DNA of 47,944 bases from an uncultured Eubacterium sp. Its GTDB lineage: Bacteria > Bacillota > Clostridia > Lachnospirales > CAG-274. The stretch's first letter is position 1, and the number at the start of each line of letters is the position of its first letter. The stretch lies in contig UQYD01000012.1 in NCBI GenBank assembly GCA_900545305.1, forward strand, positions 1-47,944. Direction: 5' to 3'. The translations under genes and the position numbers were made by a program. Positions 1 to 7,657 of this stretch are shown here, one piece after another. The notes below the pieces were generated by a model. The model ran no database searches, had not been told where the DNA came from, and worked only from the letters and a program-made list of their open reading frames with translations.

Positions 1-384
1 GTTACACTTGCTATTGACCTCTATGACGATTGGGACGATGCTTCAGGTGGTGTTGAACTTCCAACTGGCTGTCTTGTTGTGAATAGTGATTTCTTTGGTA
101 GTAATCCAAAGGCTGTAAGATATTTCATAAAGGACTTTGATGCTTCTGTTAATATGTCAAGACATAGCATTGATGAAACTGCTCAGATGGCCGAAAGATA
201 CAAAATGGTCTCATCAGCATCTATTGCAAAATCAGCTATTCCTGGCTCAAGTATTTCCGTTACTACAGGTGATAAGATGAAAACAACTGTAAGTGATTTC
301 TTAAACCTTATGAGTAAAAATGACCCAGCCGTAATTGGTAATAAAATACCAGACGAGAATTTCTACTATATTGACGGTAAATAG
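1..384 (+). CDS. ABC transporter substrate-binding protein, C-terminal part
   Basis: The reading frame is open from the first base, so the start lies outside the window; 127 residues remain. The tail, with an Asn-Pro-Lys-Ala-Val segment, a helical stretch and a final IPDENFYYIDGK, resembles the C-terminus of NMT1/SsuA-like solute-binding proteins of nitrate/sulfonate/thiamine-precursor ABC importers in Clostridia. This is recognised from overall pattern rather than a diagnostic motif. The substrate cannot be told. A GTG at 79 could be mistaken for a start, but no Shine-Dalgarno site precedes it and the frame continues upstream. A bidirectional terminator follows 6 bases after the stop. Confidence 0.6.
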   Translation, partial: VTLAIDLYDDWDDASGGVELPTGCLVVNSDFFGSNPKAVRYFIKDFDASVNMSRHSIDETAQMAERYKMVSSASIAKSAIPGSSISVTTGDKMKTTVSDFLNLMSKNDPAVIGNKIPDENFYYIDGK

Positions 385-390
385 AATATA

Positions 391-432
391 AAAAGGAGTA
401 ACTATCATAACAGAACGATAGTTACTCCTTTT
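391..432. terminator. Bidirectional intrinsic terminator
   Basis: A perfect 16-bp inverted repeat (AAAAGGAGTAACTATC and its complement) with a 10-base loop at 407-416. It has A and T runs on both sides and lies between convergent genes ending at 384 and 436. Confidence 0.9.
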
Positions 433-435
433 TAG

Positions 436-939
436 TTAATACTCTTTTTCACTTGATATATGTAATTCTTTCTTTTTTCTCTCTTCTATAAGATATTTAA
501 GCTGTTTACTATAGCTGTGGCTAAGTAATAAACTAAAAATCCCAATAATAGGGAATATAATACACACTGGTATAATTACTGTAAGAATCAGCCCTGCTAG
601 TATAAAAAATATGCCCGTAATAAGATGAAAATATTTACAGAACCTCATAGAACCTTCACTTCTGTACATTTTTGCTGAAACAGTATTTATCTTATTTGCC
701 AATTCTTGTTGTTTTTCTTCTTTCATTTTTTTATTTGATAAATTCTTTTTTGAACCATTTGAAGTATGCGTATAGCTTAAACCAGTTCCAGGAATACCAA
801 CAGATGCTGTATGCTTTCCTTTAGAATTAATTGTATAATGTGCTCCTCTCTTACCAACAGTAACACTACAACTTTTCTTATTTATATTCAATTTTACACC
901 TGGTGCAATTTTAATACTTTTTCTAAATCTAAGCCCCAT
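436..939 (-). CDS. DUF4236 domain membrane protein
   Basis: 167 residues. The first ~55 residues (MGLRFRKSIKIAPGVKLN, then Gly-rich strands ending in SVGIPGTGLSYT) match the DUF4236 family, a small beta-rich domain of unknown function. A charged Lys-rich linker follows, then two predicted membrane helices at about residues 105-145. The start is preceded by AGGGGTG on the minus strand. It lies 10 bases downstream of the membrane-protein gene at 950-1546, so the two are probably co-transcribed. Function unknown. Confidence 0.8.
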   Translation of the reverse strand: MGLRFRKSIKIAPGVKLNINKKSCSVTVGKRGAHYTINSKGKHTASVGIPGTGLSYTHTSNGSKKNLSNKKMKEEKQQELANKINTVSAKMYRSEGSMRFCKYFHLITGIFFILAGLILTVIIPVCIIFPIIGIFSLLLSHSYSKQLKYLIEERKKKELHISSEKEY

Positions 940-949
940 TTTAACACCC

Positions 950-1546
950 CTATTTTATTTTATCTAAATCTTTTGCAATCTGCTTTAAATTTTCTTGAGT
1001 AGAAATATCTTCTACTTTTTCAGCACCTCTATAGACATATTTTACAACCTGATAAGCATCCATACCTAAATCTGCATAATCATTATTCTTATCCTTATAG
1101 CCATATTCAAGTAAATAACCATAATACATAGTTTTTTCCATTACTTCATTACTTTCAAAATAGTTGGGATAATTTTCTTTAATAAAATTAACAGCCTCTA
1201 TTGTTTTTCCATCATCAATATTTTTTGCATCAGCCTTGGCTTGTCTTGATATTTCATCAACTTTAGAAGATGTATTCTGTTTAGCTGTAGTAATTTCAGA
1301 TTGTTCTTCATTTACATTAGCCTCTGTTGTAGTAATAGCAACAGTCTGTTCAGTATTATTATTCTCCGTATTTCCTTTGCTACCTCCCATTATACAAAAA
1401 ACAATAAATACTCCTAAAATTGTAATAACTATTCGTATAGGAATATTAAACTTTTTATTTTTCCACATCAAAATTAAACCTACTGGAAAAACACAAATCA
1501 AAGTTAAAATTGTAAACCATGTTTTTTCATAAAATTTTTCTTTCAT
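950..1546 (-). CDS. Membrane-anchored protein with extracytoplasmic domain, unknown function
   Basis: 198 residues. Two hydrophobic segments lie near residues 10-28 and 35-53, followed by a Thr/Glu/Asn-rich low-complexity stretch (about 58-95) and a helical C-terminal domain with many Tyr residues (YYGYLLEYGYKDKNNDYADL). The start has a good AAGGAGGAA site. I do not recognise a family for the C-terminal half. Similar TTE-type linkers occur in the surface proteins further along the window, so the C-terminal domain probably faces outside. It forms a likely two-gene operon with the DUF4236 gene. Confidence 0.6.
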   Translation of the reverse strand: MKEKFYEKTWFTILTLICVFPVGLILMWKNKKFNIPIRIVITILGVFIVFCIMGGSKGNTENNNTEQTVAITTTEANVNEEQSEITTAKQNTSSKVDEISRQAKADAKNIDDGKTIEAVNFIKENYPNYFESNEVMEKTMYYGYLLEYGYKDKNNDYADLGMDAYQVVKYVYRGAEKVEDISTQENLKQIAKDLDKIK

Positions 1547-1584
1547 ATAAATTCCTCCTTAGACTTCTTAATATAATATAAAAG

Positions 1585-1623
1585 CCCTTTCTAAATATAC
1601 TAAAAACAGTATATCAGAAAGGG
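1585..1623 (-). terminator. Intrinsic terminator after the kinase gene
   Basis: An inverted repeat (arms 1585-1601 and 1608-1623, core CCCTTTCT/AGAAAGGG) is followed by a T-rich run on the minus strand. It separates the kinase gene from the next minus-strand gene pair. Confidence 0.75.
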
Positions 1624-1635
1624 TTCATTTCTGTA

Positions 1636-2712
1636 CTATGCTGATAGCATAATCTCGGTAATATAATACATTGCTACACATAATATTAAAGACAATATTA
1701 TTGATACAAGTGTTAGAAAAAGTCTAACCAGATTTTTAGACCAAAAACCTTTATCGCTTAGTCCAAATATTCTTTCTAAATAAAAAGTGTAATCTCCAAA
1801 TACCAACATAGATACACCCATAGTAAAAATGCAAAAACATAAAGCAAATATTGTTTGAGGAATATTGTTTCCAATAGACGCTGCGTAAACAATTATGATA
1901 GAGCTAAAGATATAGAACATATATATTAATAAGGCAATAATTTTCACAAGGTTATTATCCCCTCTAAATCCCGGAAGAAGAAACAAATCATTTCTCGCAC
2001 TATAGTTGTGAAGTACTGCCTTTTTCAAATTTTCTGCTGAACTATATCGTTTTTCTGGACGCAAGTTTAGGCATATATTTAAAACATTTTTCATTTTACC
2101 ATTATACTTTACTTCTTGTGGAAAAGCTCCTGTAAGCATATAGTTCATAAGCACTCCTACAGAATATATATCCGTTCTTATATCAGTCTGTAAAAAACCA
2201 AACTGTTCTGGTGGGGCATAACCTACCGTTCCTAAAATCTCTGTATCTGTACCTTGACTATCTTTTATAATTCTGGAAATACCATAATCCACAATCTTGA
2301 CATTACCATCTACTCCAATGATTATATTTTTGGCAGTAATATCTCTATGTATAATTCCATTTTTATGTAGCACCGTCAATCCATCACAAATTTTAACGGT
2401 TATTTTTCGAACCATTTCCAAATCCATTTTCCCTTTTTGCCCAACTATTGTTTGAATATTTTCCCCATTTATATATTCTTCCAATACATAATAATTATTT
2501 TGATATTTTATTATTTTGTGTAAATATACCAAGTTGCTATATTTTTTACCAAGCATTTTTTCACATACAGGTAAACTTCTCTTTTCTATATTTTTTCTCA
2601 CCCAAATTCTGTTATCTCTTATATCTTGAACAACAACTACTTTACTTTTCTTATCTAATTGATTTAATTCTTTGTATTGACTAAATTCATATTCTTCTGA
2701 TAAATCTGACAT
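1636..2712 (-). CDS. Membrane-anchored Hanks-type Ser/Thr protein kinase
   Basis: 358 residues. The kinase core is visible: candidate catalytic Lys in WVRKNI (residue 40), catalytic HRD at 122-124 with DITAKN, DYG in place of DFG at 142-144, GTVGYAPPE at 161-169 and DIYSVG at 181-186. The Gly-rich loop is not recognisable, so nucleotide binding may be atypical. After residue ~245 come three to four membrane helices, with no PASTA repeats outside. The domain therefore probably signals in the cytoplasm. The gene is divergent from the HTH gene at 2771, with only 58 bases between the two starts, which suggests a functional pair. Kinase assignment is firm; substrates unknown. Confidence 0.85.
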   Translation of the reverse strand: MSDLSEEYEFSQYKELNQLDKKSKVVVVQDIRDNRIWVRKNIEKRSLPVCEKMLGKKYSNLVYLHKIIKYQNNYYVLEEYINGENIQTIVGQKGKMDLEMVRKITVKICDGLTVLHKNGIIHRDITAKNIIIGVDGNVKIVDYGISRIIKDSQGTDTEILGTVGYAPPEQFGFLQTDIRTDIYSVGVLMNYMLTGAFPQEVKYNGKMKNVLNICLNLRPEKRYSSAENLKKAVLHNYSARNDLFLLPGFRGDNNLVKIIALLIYMFYIFSSIIIVYAASIGNNIPQTIFALCFCIFTMGVSMLVFGDYTFYLERIFGLSDKGFWSKNLVRLFLTLVSIILSLILCVAMYYITEIMLSA

Positions 2713-2770
2713 AAATTTACTCCCTAAATATTGATAATTAATTTAAAATATTATATTATATAAAAAAGAG

Positions 2771-3220
2771 GTGGTCAATATAAATAAAAATAACTCTACC
2801 GATGAGCTTTTAAAATTACTAAAAAATGAACAAAATATAGAAAATTTTATTAACACAAATAAAGAGGACTTTATAGATATGCCTCTTCATTTGTATCTTG
2901 CAACATTACTAAAAAAGTATTCTATATCAAAAAATGAAGCAATAAATAATTCTGCTATATCTCAAATATATGGTTATCAAATCTTTTCCGGCAAAAGACC
3001 AAATCCATCAAGGGACAAAATTTTACAGTTAATTTTTGGAATGAGTCTAAACTTAGAAGATAGTCAAAGACTTCTGAAACTTGCTGGCGTAAGCGAACTA
3101 TATCCTCGTATAAAAAGAGATAGTATCATTTTATTTGCAATTAACAAGGGTTTGACTATAGAAAAATGTGACGAACTCCTATTTGAATTAGGAGAAAAAA
3201 CAATAATTAACAAAGATTAA
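2771..3220 (+). CDS. HTH protein of the type paired with Ser/Thr kinases
   Basis: 149 residues. Residues ~35-100 look like an XRE-type helix-turn-helix (LLKKYSISKNEAINNSAISQ, then YGYQIFSGKRPNPSRDKI), followed by a helical region (AGVSELYPRIKRDSIILFAI) common in Firmicute HTH proteins of unknown role. The nearest usable start is GTG at 2771, but it lies inside the likely Shine-Dalgarno AGAGGTGG (2768-2774). An unusual ATA start at 2780 would fit the spacing better, so the N-terminus is uncertain. It is divergent from the kinase gene and may regulate that promoter, or be a kinase substrate; both are inference. Confidence 0.65.
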   Translation: MVNINKNNSTDELLKLLKNEQNIENFINTNKEDFIDMPLHLYLATLLKKYSISKNEAINNSAISQIYGYQIFSGKRPNPSRDKILQLIFGMSLNLEDSQRLLKLAGVSELYPRIKRDSIILFAINKGLTIEKCDELLFELGEKTIINKD

Positions 3221-3250
3221 GGACTGCCCGAAAGCAGTCCTTATTTTTTA
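3219..3250 (+). terminator. Intrinsic terminator
   Basis: AAGGACTGC (3219-3227), loop CCGAAA, GCAGTCCTT (3234-3242), then a T-rich run. It overlaps the stop codon of the HTH gene and faces the convergent aminotransferase gene. Confidence 0.85.
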
Positions 3251-4414
3251 CTTTTCTAAAATTCCACTATTTTTAATATTTTCAATAGCTTTTTCTAAGT
3301 TTTCAACACTTTGAACAAGTGCCATTCTTACATAGCCCTCTCCCTCTTTACCAAAGGAAACACCTGGAACACAAAGAACTCCAGCCATTTCAAGGAGGTC
3401 AAAAGTAAATTTTTCAGATGAAGTATAATTTGGTGGAATTGGGAACCAAGTAAACATTGTTGAATCTGTGTAAGGTACTTTCCAGCCAATATCATTAAGT
3501 CCCTTGCAAAGTGTATCTCGTCTTCTCTTATACTCTGCTCTATTTCTTTCAACTACATCTTGAGGTCCATTTAATGCTTCAATGGCAGCAATCTGTAATC
3601 CCATACAAATACCATAGTCAATCTGTGACCTAAATGACTTAAATCTCTTTATAACTTCTTCATTACCTATAGCAAAAGAAAGTCTTAAACCAGTAAGGTT
3701 ATAAGTTTTAGAAAGAGAATTAAATTCAATACCTACATCCATAGCACCATCTACACTAAGGAACGAAATACCAGGTTCATAGTCATATATAAACTCTGAA
3801 TAAGCATTATCGTGAATAACAATAATATCATACTTTTTAGCAAAAGCTACTAACTTTTCGTAAAAATCTTTATTTGCGTGAGCTGTTGTTGGATTGTTTG
3901 GGTAGGAAACAACCATCATTTTAGCCTTTTTAGCTACTTCAACAGGAATTGCATCTAAGTCTATAATATAATCATTTTCTTTTCTAAGAGGCATATATTC
4001 CAAATTTACATCAGCCATTGTTGGTCCAAATGAAAATATCTGATAACAAGGGTCTGGCACAAGAACTGTATCACCTGGATTACAAATAGGAAATGCTATG
4101 TGGGCAATACCTTCCTGTGAACCATTTACTGCACATATATTTTCTCTTGATACATCTACGCCATATCTTCTCTTGTACCAATTTGAAACAGCATCAATAA
4201 GTTCATCACTTTCTGTCATACCGTATACATAGTTCTTAGGGTCTTGAAAAGCCTTTGAAACTGCGTCCATAACATGCTTATCCGGTGGGAAGTCAGGAGT
4301 ACCAATGGAAAGATTTATAACCTCTCTGCCCTGTGCTTCTAATTTTCTCTTTGCTTCATCTAAATCCAAAAGAATATTGGATTCCATTTTTCCAAATTTC
4401 TCTGAAAATTTCAT
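3248..4414 (-). CDS. PLP-dependent aminotransferase, class I/II (DapL/AspC-like)
   Basis: 388 residues, normal length for fold-type I aminotransferases. Visible residues are YPNNP (171-175), the cofactor Asp in HDNAY (Asp202), the Schiff-base Lys in SLSKTYNLTGLR (Lys236) and a C-terminal Arg in YVRMAL that binds the substrate carboxylate. The LNLSIGTPDFPP-like N-terminus resembles the LL-diaminopimelate aminotransferase/aspartate aminotransferase branch, but the substrate cannot be fixed from sequence. It is preceded by AAAGGAG and starts 24 bases after the ATPase gene, so the two may share a transcript. Confidence 0.85.
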   Translation of the reverse strand: MKFSEKFGKMESNILLDLDEAKRKLEAQGREVINLSIGTPDFPPDKHVMDAVSKAFQDPKNYVYGMTESDELIDAVSNWYKRRYGVDVSRENICAVNGSQEGIAHIAFPICNPGDTVLVPDPCYQIFSFGPTMADVNLEYMPLRKENDYIIDLDAIPVEVAKKAKMMVVSYPNNPTTAHANKDFYEKLVAFAKKYDIIVIHDNAYSEFIYDYEPGISFLSVDGAMDVGIEFNSLSKTYNLTGLRLSFAIGNEEVIKRFKSFRSQIDYGICMGLQIAAIEALNGPQDVVERNRAEYKRRRDTLCKGLNDIGWKVPYTDSTMFTWFPIPPNYTSSEKFTFDLLEMAGVLCVPGVSFGKEGEGYVRMALVQSVENLEKAIENIKNSGILEK

Positions 4415-4438
4415 AAATAAAACTCCTTTGTAAAAAAT

Positions 4439-5626
4439 TTACGCCTCTGTGCTACACCATTTAGTATAATCTTCCTGTCGCTGTATAAAACCTGTAAATT
4501 CTGGTACGGTAAAATCTAATTCACCATATCTAGCTGCGTATACAAGCCCCTTATTTATAAGCTGTGCTCTAGTAGGAGATATTGACTTTACTGGTTTATG
4601 GAGATTTGTTGCTATATTAGATATTGTGCAAGGCAATTCTCCACACTTAACCATTGCAAAAATAAATTTTTTATCAGCAAGAGAACATCTCTCATATCTA
4701 ACCTTAAAAAAGCCACTATCTAAAGCCTTGTAGAAATATGGAATACTACAATCAACATCCTGTATTTCTATAAGCTCCTTGTTTGTCTTTTCATAAACTA
4801 TACTACACAACATCTGTATAAAAAAAGGGTAACCCTTTGTTACGCTATAAATTTTATCTATAGCATCTTCTGTATAGGACACTCCAAAACTTATAGCAGG
4901 TTCAACAACAGCTTTTTTAGTCTGTTCCTGATTTAATGAACCTATTTCCTTATATCTAAATAATCTCTCAGTATATGTTTTTTCATCTGACAACATTTTA
5001 TAAATTTTAGGCAATCCAGCCCCTATAATCATTACGGGATAGCCTAATTGATTAGTTCTATGCAAGGCAGCTATAAGGGAGCCTAGTTCTTCCTCTTTCA
5101 TATATTGAATTTCATCAATAAAAAAGCATATAGGTGTATCAGTTTCTAACGCAGTTTGTCCCATATATACAAATACATCTGTTAAACTTTGTGTAAGGCT
5201 TGTTGATGTATATAATTCTCTTTCTTGAGATGAAACTGTAAATGTTGTATTTTTAACATCAAAAGATATTACAAGGGTTTTAAGTGCGTCCAAAGCCTTG
5301 GATAAAAGATTTTTTACCTTTTCTTTAGAACTTACTTCCCTCAAAAAAGCCTGAGAACAAGCAACTATCTGTGATATAAAGTCCTGCCTTGTTTCAACCT
5401 CAATATATTTGCAAAAAATTGATTTTTCCTCTGCAATTTTCTGAAATCTGTTAAGAAGTACAGTTTTTCCTACACCCCTTAAACCACTATAAATTACCGA
5501 GGATACAGGTACTTTATTAACTAAAGCTTCAAACATTCCATTTACTTCATTCTCATCTACTTCACGCCCTGCCAAATATAGAGGACTTGTTCCTGCTCCC
5601 GGTCTGTATGGATTAACTTTGTACAT
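4439..5626 (-). CDS. AAA-type ATPase (AAA_16/archaeal ATPase-like)
   Basis: 395 residues from the chosen start. Walker A is GLRGVGKT (48-55) and Walker B is CFFIDE (Asp171-Glu172), followed by a sensor-like VMIIGAG and a C-terminal winged-helix-like region. The frame opens 23 codons further upstream (to 5695), but the ATG at 5626 has a purine-rich site (GGAAAGATGG) and begins MYKVNPYRPG, the usual opening of this family. The longer version would also overlap the promoter. Such Orc1/STAND-like ATPases occur singly in many Clostridia; the partner is unknown. Possible co-transcription with the downstream aminotransferase. Confidence 0.8.
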   Translation of the reverse strand: MYKVNPYRPGAGTSPLYLAGREVDENEVNGMFEALVNKVPVSSVIYSGLRGVGKTVLLNRFQKIAEEKSIFCKYIEVETRQDFISQIVACSQAFLREVSSKEKVKNLLSKALDALKTLVISFDVKNTTFTVSSQERELYTSTSLTQSLTDVFVYMGQTALETDTPICFFIDEIQYMKEEELGSLIAALHRTNQLGYPVMIIGAGLPKIYKMLSDEKTYTERLFRYKEIGSLNQEQTKKAVVEPAISFGVSYTEDAIDKIYSVTKGYPFFIQMLCSIVYEKTNKELIEIQDVDCSIPYFYKALDSGFFKVRYERCSLADKKFIFAMVKCGELPCTISNIATNLHKPVKSISPTRAQLINKGLVYAARYGELDFTVPEFTGFIQRQEDYTKWCSTEA

Positions 5627-5666
5627 AAGTCCACCATCTTTCCTTAAAATTACAACCACTAAATGT

Positions 5667-5695
5667 ATTGTCGCACAAATACCATACTCTGTCAA
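5667..5695 (-). promoter_or_regulatory. Promoter of the ATPase gene
   Basis: On the minus strand TTGACA (5695-5690), a 17-base spacer and GACAAT (5672-5667) lie about 40 bases upstream of the chosen ATG. This supports 5626 rather than 5695 as the start. Confidence 0.55.
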
Positions 5696-5804
5696 TACTT
5701 ATAAACCAATACTGTAAATTTCCGTACTAAAAAACCTTAGATGTTTATATTTTAACCAAAACAAAAAACTTTTTACACATATTTTTAAATTTACAATATT
5801 TTTG

Positions 5805-5833
5805 TTGTTTTGAAATAAAAACTATAGTATAAT
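5805..5833 (+). promoter_or_regulatory. Promoter of the small export protein gene
   Basis: TATAAT at 5828-5833 with TTGTTT 17 bases upstream (5805-5810). The leader is short and ends in a GGAGG site just before the ATG at 5867. Confidence 0.55.
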
Positions 5834-5866
5834 TAACAGGATTGTTATTTTTAATGGAGGTTCTCT

Positions 5867-6379
5867 ATGGAAAATTTAGTAAACTTTTTTATAAATGCCT
5901 TTAGTGGTCTTGATAAGAATGTTGTTGTATTTCTTATTTCTATGTTTCCACTTTTGGAATTAAGAGGTGGTATGATTGCTGCTGCCGTTTTCAAAATGCC
6001 TTATTTACAGGCTATGGTACTTTGCTTATTAGGAAATATGCTTCCTATGCCATTTATACTTTTATTTATTACAAAGATTTTTGATGCTCTCAAAAAGACA
6101 AAACTTTTTAAGCCTATGGTTCAAAAAATAGAAAATAAGGCCATGGGTAAAAGTGACAAAATACAAAAATACGAATTTTTAGGTATTCTACTTTTTGTAG
6201 GCATACCACTTCCAGGTACAGGTGCTTGGACAGGTGCTTTAATTGCTTCACTTTTAGGTATTAAATTGAGAAAATCCATACCAGCAATTTTATGTGGTAT
6301 TTTCCTTGCAAGTGCCATTATGAGTTGTGTTACATACCTTATTCCAGCAATCATTCCAATGATTAAGTCAATGCTTTGA
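5867..6379 (+). CDS. Small multidrug export protein family (COG2426)
   Basis: 170 residues, almost entirely hydrophobic, with four to five membrane helices. The N-terminal FPLLELRGG motif and the central GIPLPGTGAWTGAL motif are typical of the Sm_multidrug_ex family (COG2426). The name reflects family annotation; substrates are not established. It stands alone, with its own promoter upstream and a strong terminator just after the stop. Confidence 0.85.
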   Translation: MENLVNFFINAFSGLDKNVVVFLISMFPLLELRGGMIAAAVFKMPYLQAMVLCLLGNMLPMPFILLFITKIFDALKKTKLFKPMVQKIENKAMGKSDKIQKYEFLGILLFVGIPLPGTGAWTGALIASLLGIKLRKSIPAILCGIFLASAIMSCVTYLIPAIIPMIKSML

Positions 6380-6381
6380 TA

Positions 6382-6410
6382 AAAAAAGACCGTTTCACAC
6401 GGTCTTTTTT
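6382..6410 (+). terminator. Intrinsic terminator
   Basis: GACCGT (6388-6393), loop TTCAC, ACGGTC (6399-6404), flanked by runs of A and T. It starts a few bases after the stop of the small export protein. Confidence 0.9.
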
Positions 6411-6423
6411 ATTTTCTCCACTG

Positions 6424-6492
6424 TTGACAGCATACCAATTAAAACTTATAATTAAAGTAAGATTTGTATTTTGAATAATTTACAATTATAAT
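6424..6492 (+). promoter_or_regulatory. Tandem promoters of trpS
   Basis: A perfect consensus promoter, TTGACA (6424-6429), 17 bases, TATAAT (6447-6452), is followed by a second one, TTGTAT (6464-6469), 17 bases, TATAAT (6487-6492). The leader to the ATG at 6527 is under 70 bases, too short for a T-box. Confidence 0.7.
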
Positions 6493-6526
6493 CATACATT
6501 ACATAAATTTAAAAGGAGTAATATCA

Positions 6527-7588
6527 ATGAAAAAAGTAATATTAACAGGCGATAGACCTACTGGCAGACTTCACGTTGGACATTATGTTGGTTCATTAAA
6601 GGAACGTGTTAAACTTCAGAATTCCGGTGTATATGATGAAATCTATATTATGATTGCTGATGCACAGGCTTTAACTGACAATGCTGAACACCCTGAAAAA
6701 GTCAGACAGAACATTATGCAAGTTGCATTAGACTATTTAGCTTGTGGCTTAGACCCTGAAAAGTCAACTATATTTATACAGTCAATGATTCCGGAATTAA
6801 CTGAACTTACATTCTACTATATGAATTTAGTAACAGTATCTCGTGTACAGCGAAATCCTACTGTAAAGTCAGAAATTAAAATGCGTAACTTTGAAGCAAG
6901 TATTCCAGTTGGTTTCTTCTGTTACCCTATTAGTCAGGCAGCTGATATTACTGCTTTCAAGGCAACTGATGTTCCTGCTGGCGAAGACCAAATGCCTATG
7001 TTGGAACAATGTAAGGAAATTGTACACAAATTTAATTCAGTATACGGCGAAACATTAACTGACCCTCACATTATTTTACCTAACAATCAGGCTTGTTTAA
7101 GACTTCCCGGTATAGATGGAAAGGCTAAAATGAGTAAATCTTTAGGCAACTGTATCTATCTTTCTGATGAACCGGAGGATATTAAGAAAAAGATTATGTC
7201 TATGTATACAGACCCTAACCATTTAAGAGTTGAAGACCCAGGTCAGGTTGAAGGCAATCCAGTATTTATATATCTTGATGCTTTCTGTCGCCCAGAACAT
7301 TTTGAAGAATTTTTACCTGAATACAATAACTTAGACGAACTTAAGGCTCACTATCAGCGAGGTGGTCTTGGTGATGTAAAGGTTAAAAAATTCCTTAACA
7401 ATGTTATTCAGACAGAATTACAGCCAATAAGAGAAAGAAGAAAAATGTGGGAACAGAGATTACCTGAAGTATACGAAATCTTAAAGGCAGGTAGTCAAAA
7501 GGCTAAGGACAAAGCTAGTCAAACACTTAATGAAGTTCGTCATTCTATGCGTATTGACTACTTTGACAACGAAAACTTATTAAAATAA
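6527..7588 (+). CDS. trpS: Tryptophan--tRNA ligase
   Basis: 353 residues. This class Ic aminoacyl-tRNA synthetase charges tRNA-Trp with tryptophan in the cytoplasm. The HIGH-type motif is HVGH (16-19) within TGRLHVGHYVGSL, and the KMSKS loop is intact in GKAKMSKSLGN (about residues 200-210). AGED-type residues are seen in PAGEDQMPMLEQ. The start has AAAAGGAG at good spacing. It is a single-gene unit with a hairpin terminator at 7606. Confident assignment. Confidence 0.97.
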   Translation: MKKVILTGDRPTGRLHVGHYVGSLKERVKLQNSGVYDEIYIMIADAQALTDNAEHPEKVRQNIMQVALDYLACGLDPEKSTIFIQSMIPELTELTFYYMNLVTVSRVQRNPTVKSEIKMRNFEASIPVGFFCYPISQAADITAFKATDVPAGEDQMPMLEQCKEIVHKFNSVYGETLTDPHIILPNNQACLRLPGIDGKAKMSKSLGNCIYLSDEPEDIKKKIMSMYTDPNHLRVEDPGQVEGNPVFIYLDAFCRPEHFEEFLPEYNNLDELKAHYQRGGLGDVKVKKFLNNVIQTELQPIRERRKMWEQRLPEVYEILKAGSQKAKDKASQTLNEVRHSMRIDYFDNENLLK

Positions 7589-7605
7589 GCAACTGATATT
7601 TTTAT

Positions 7606-7640
7606 GTGGTTATTTCTTTTCTGAAATAACCACTTTGTTT
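7606..7640 (+). terminator. Intrinsic terminator after trpS
   Basis: GTGGTTATTTC (7606-7616), six-base loop, GAAATAACCAC (7623-7633), then TTTGTTT. Confidence 0.85.
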
Positions 7641-7657
7641 AAATGAGAAGGATAAAT

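Noticed and set aside
6410..6526. T-box upstream of trpS
   Set aside because: Two good promoters lie within this short region, leaving under 70 bases of leader, and no T-box sequence or terminator is present.
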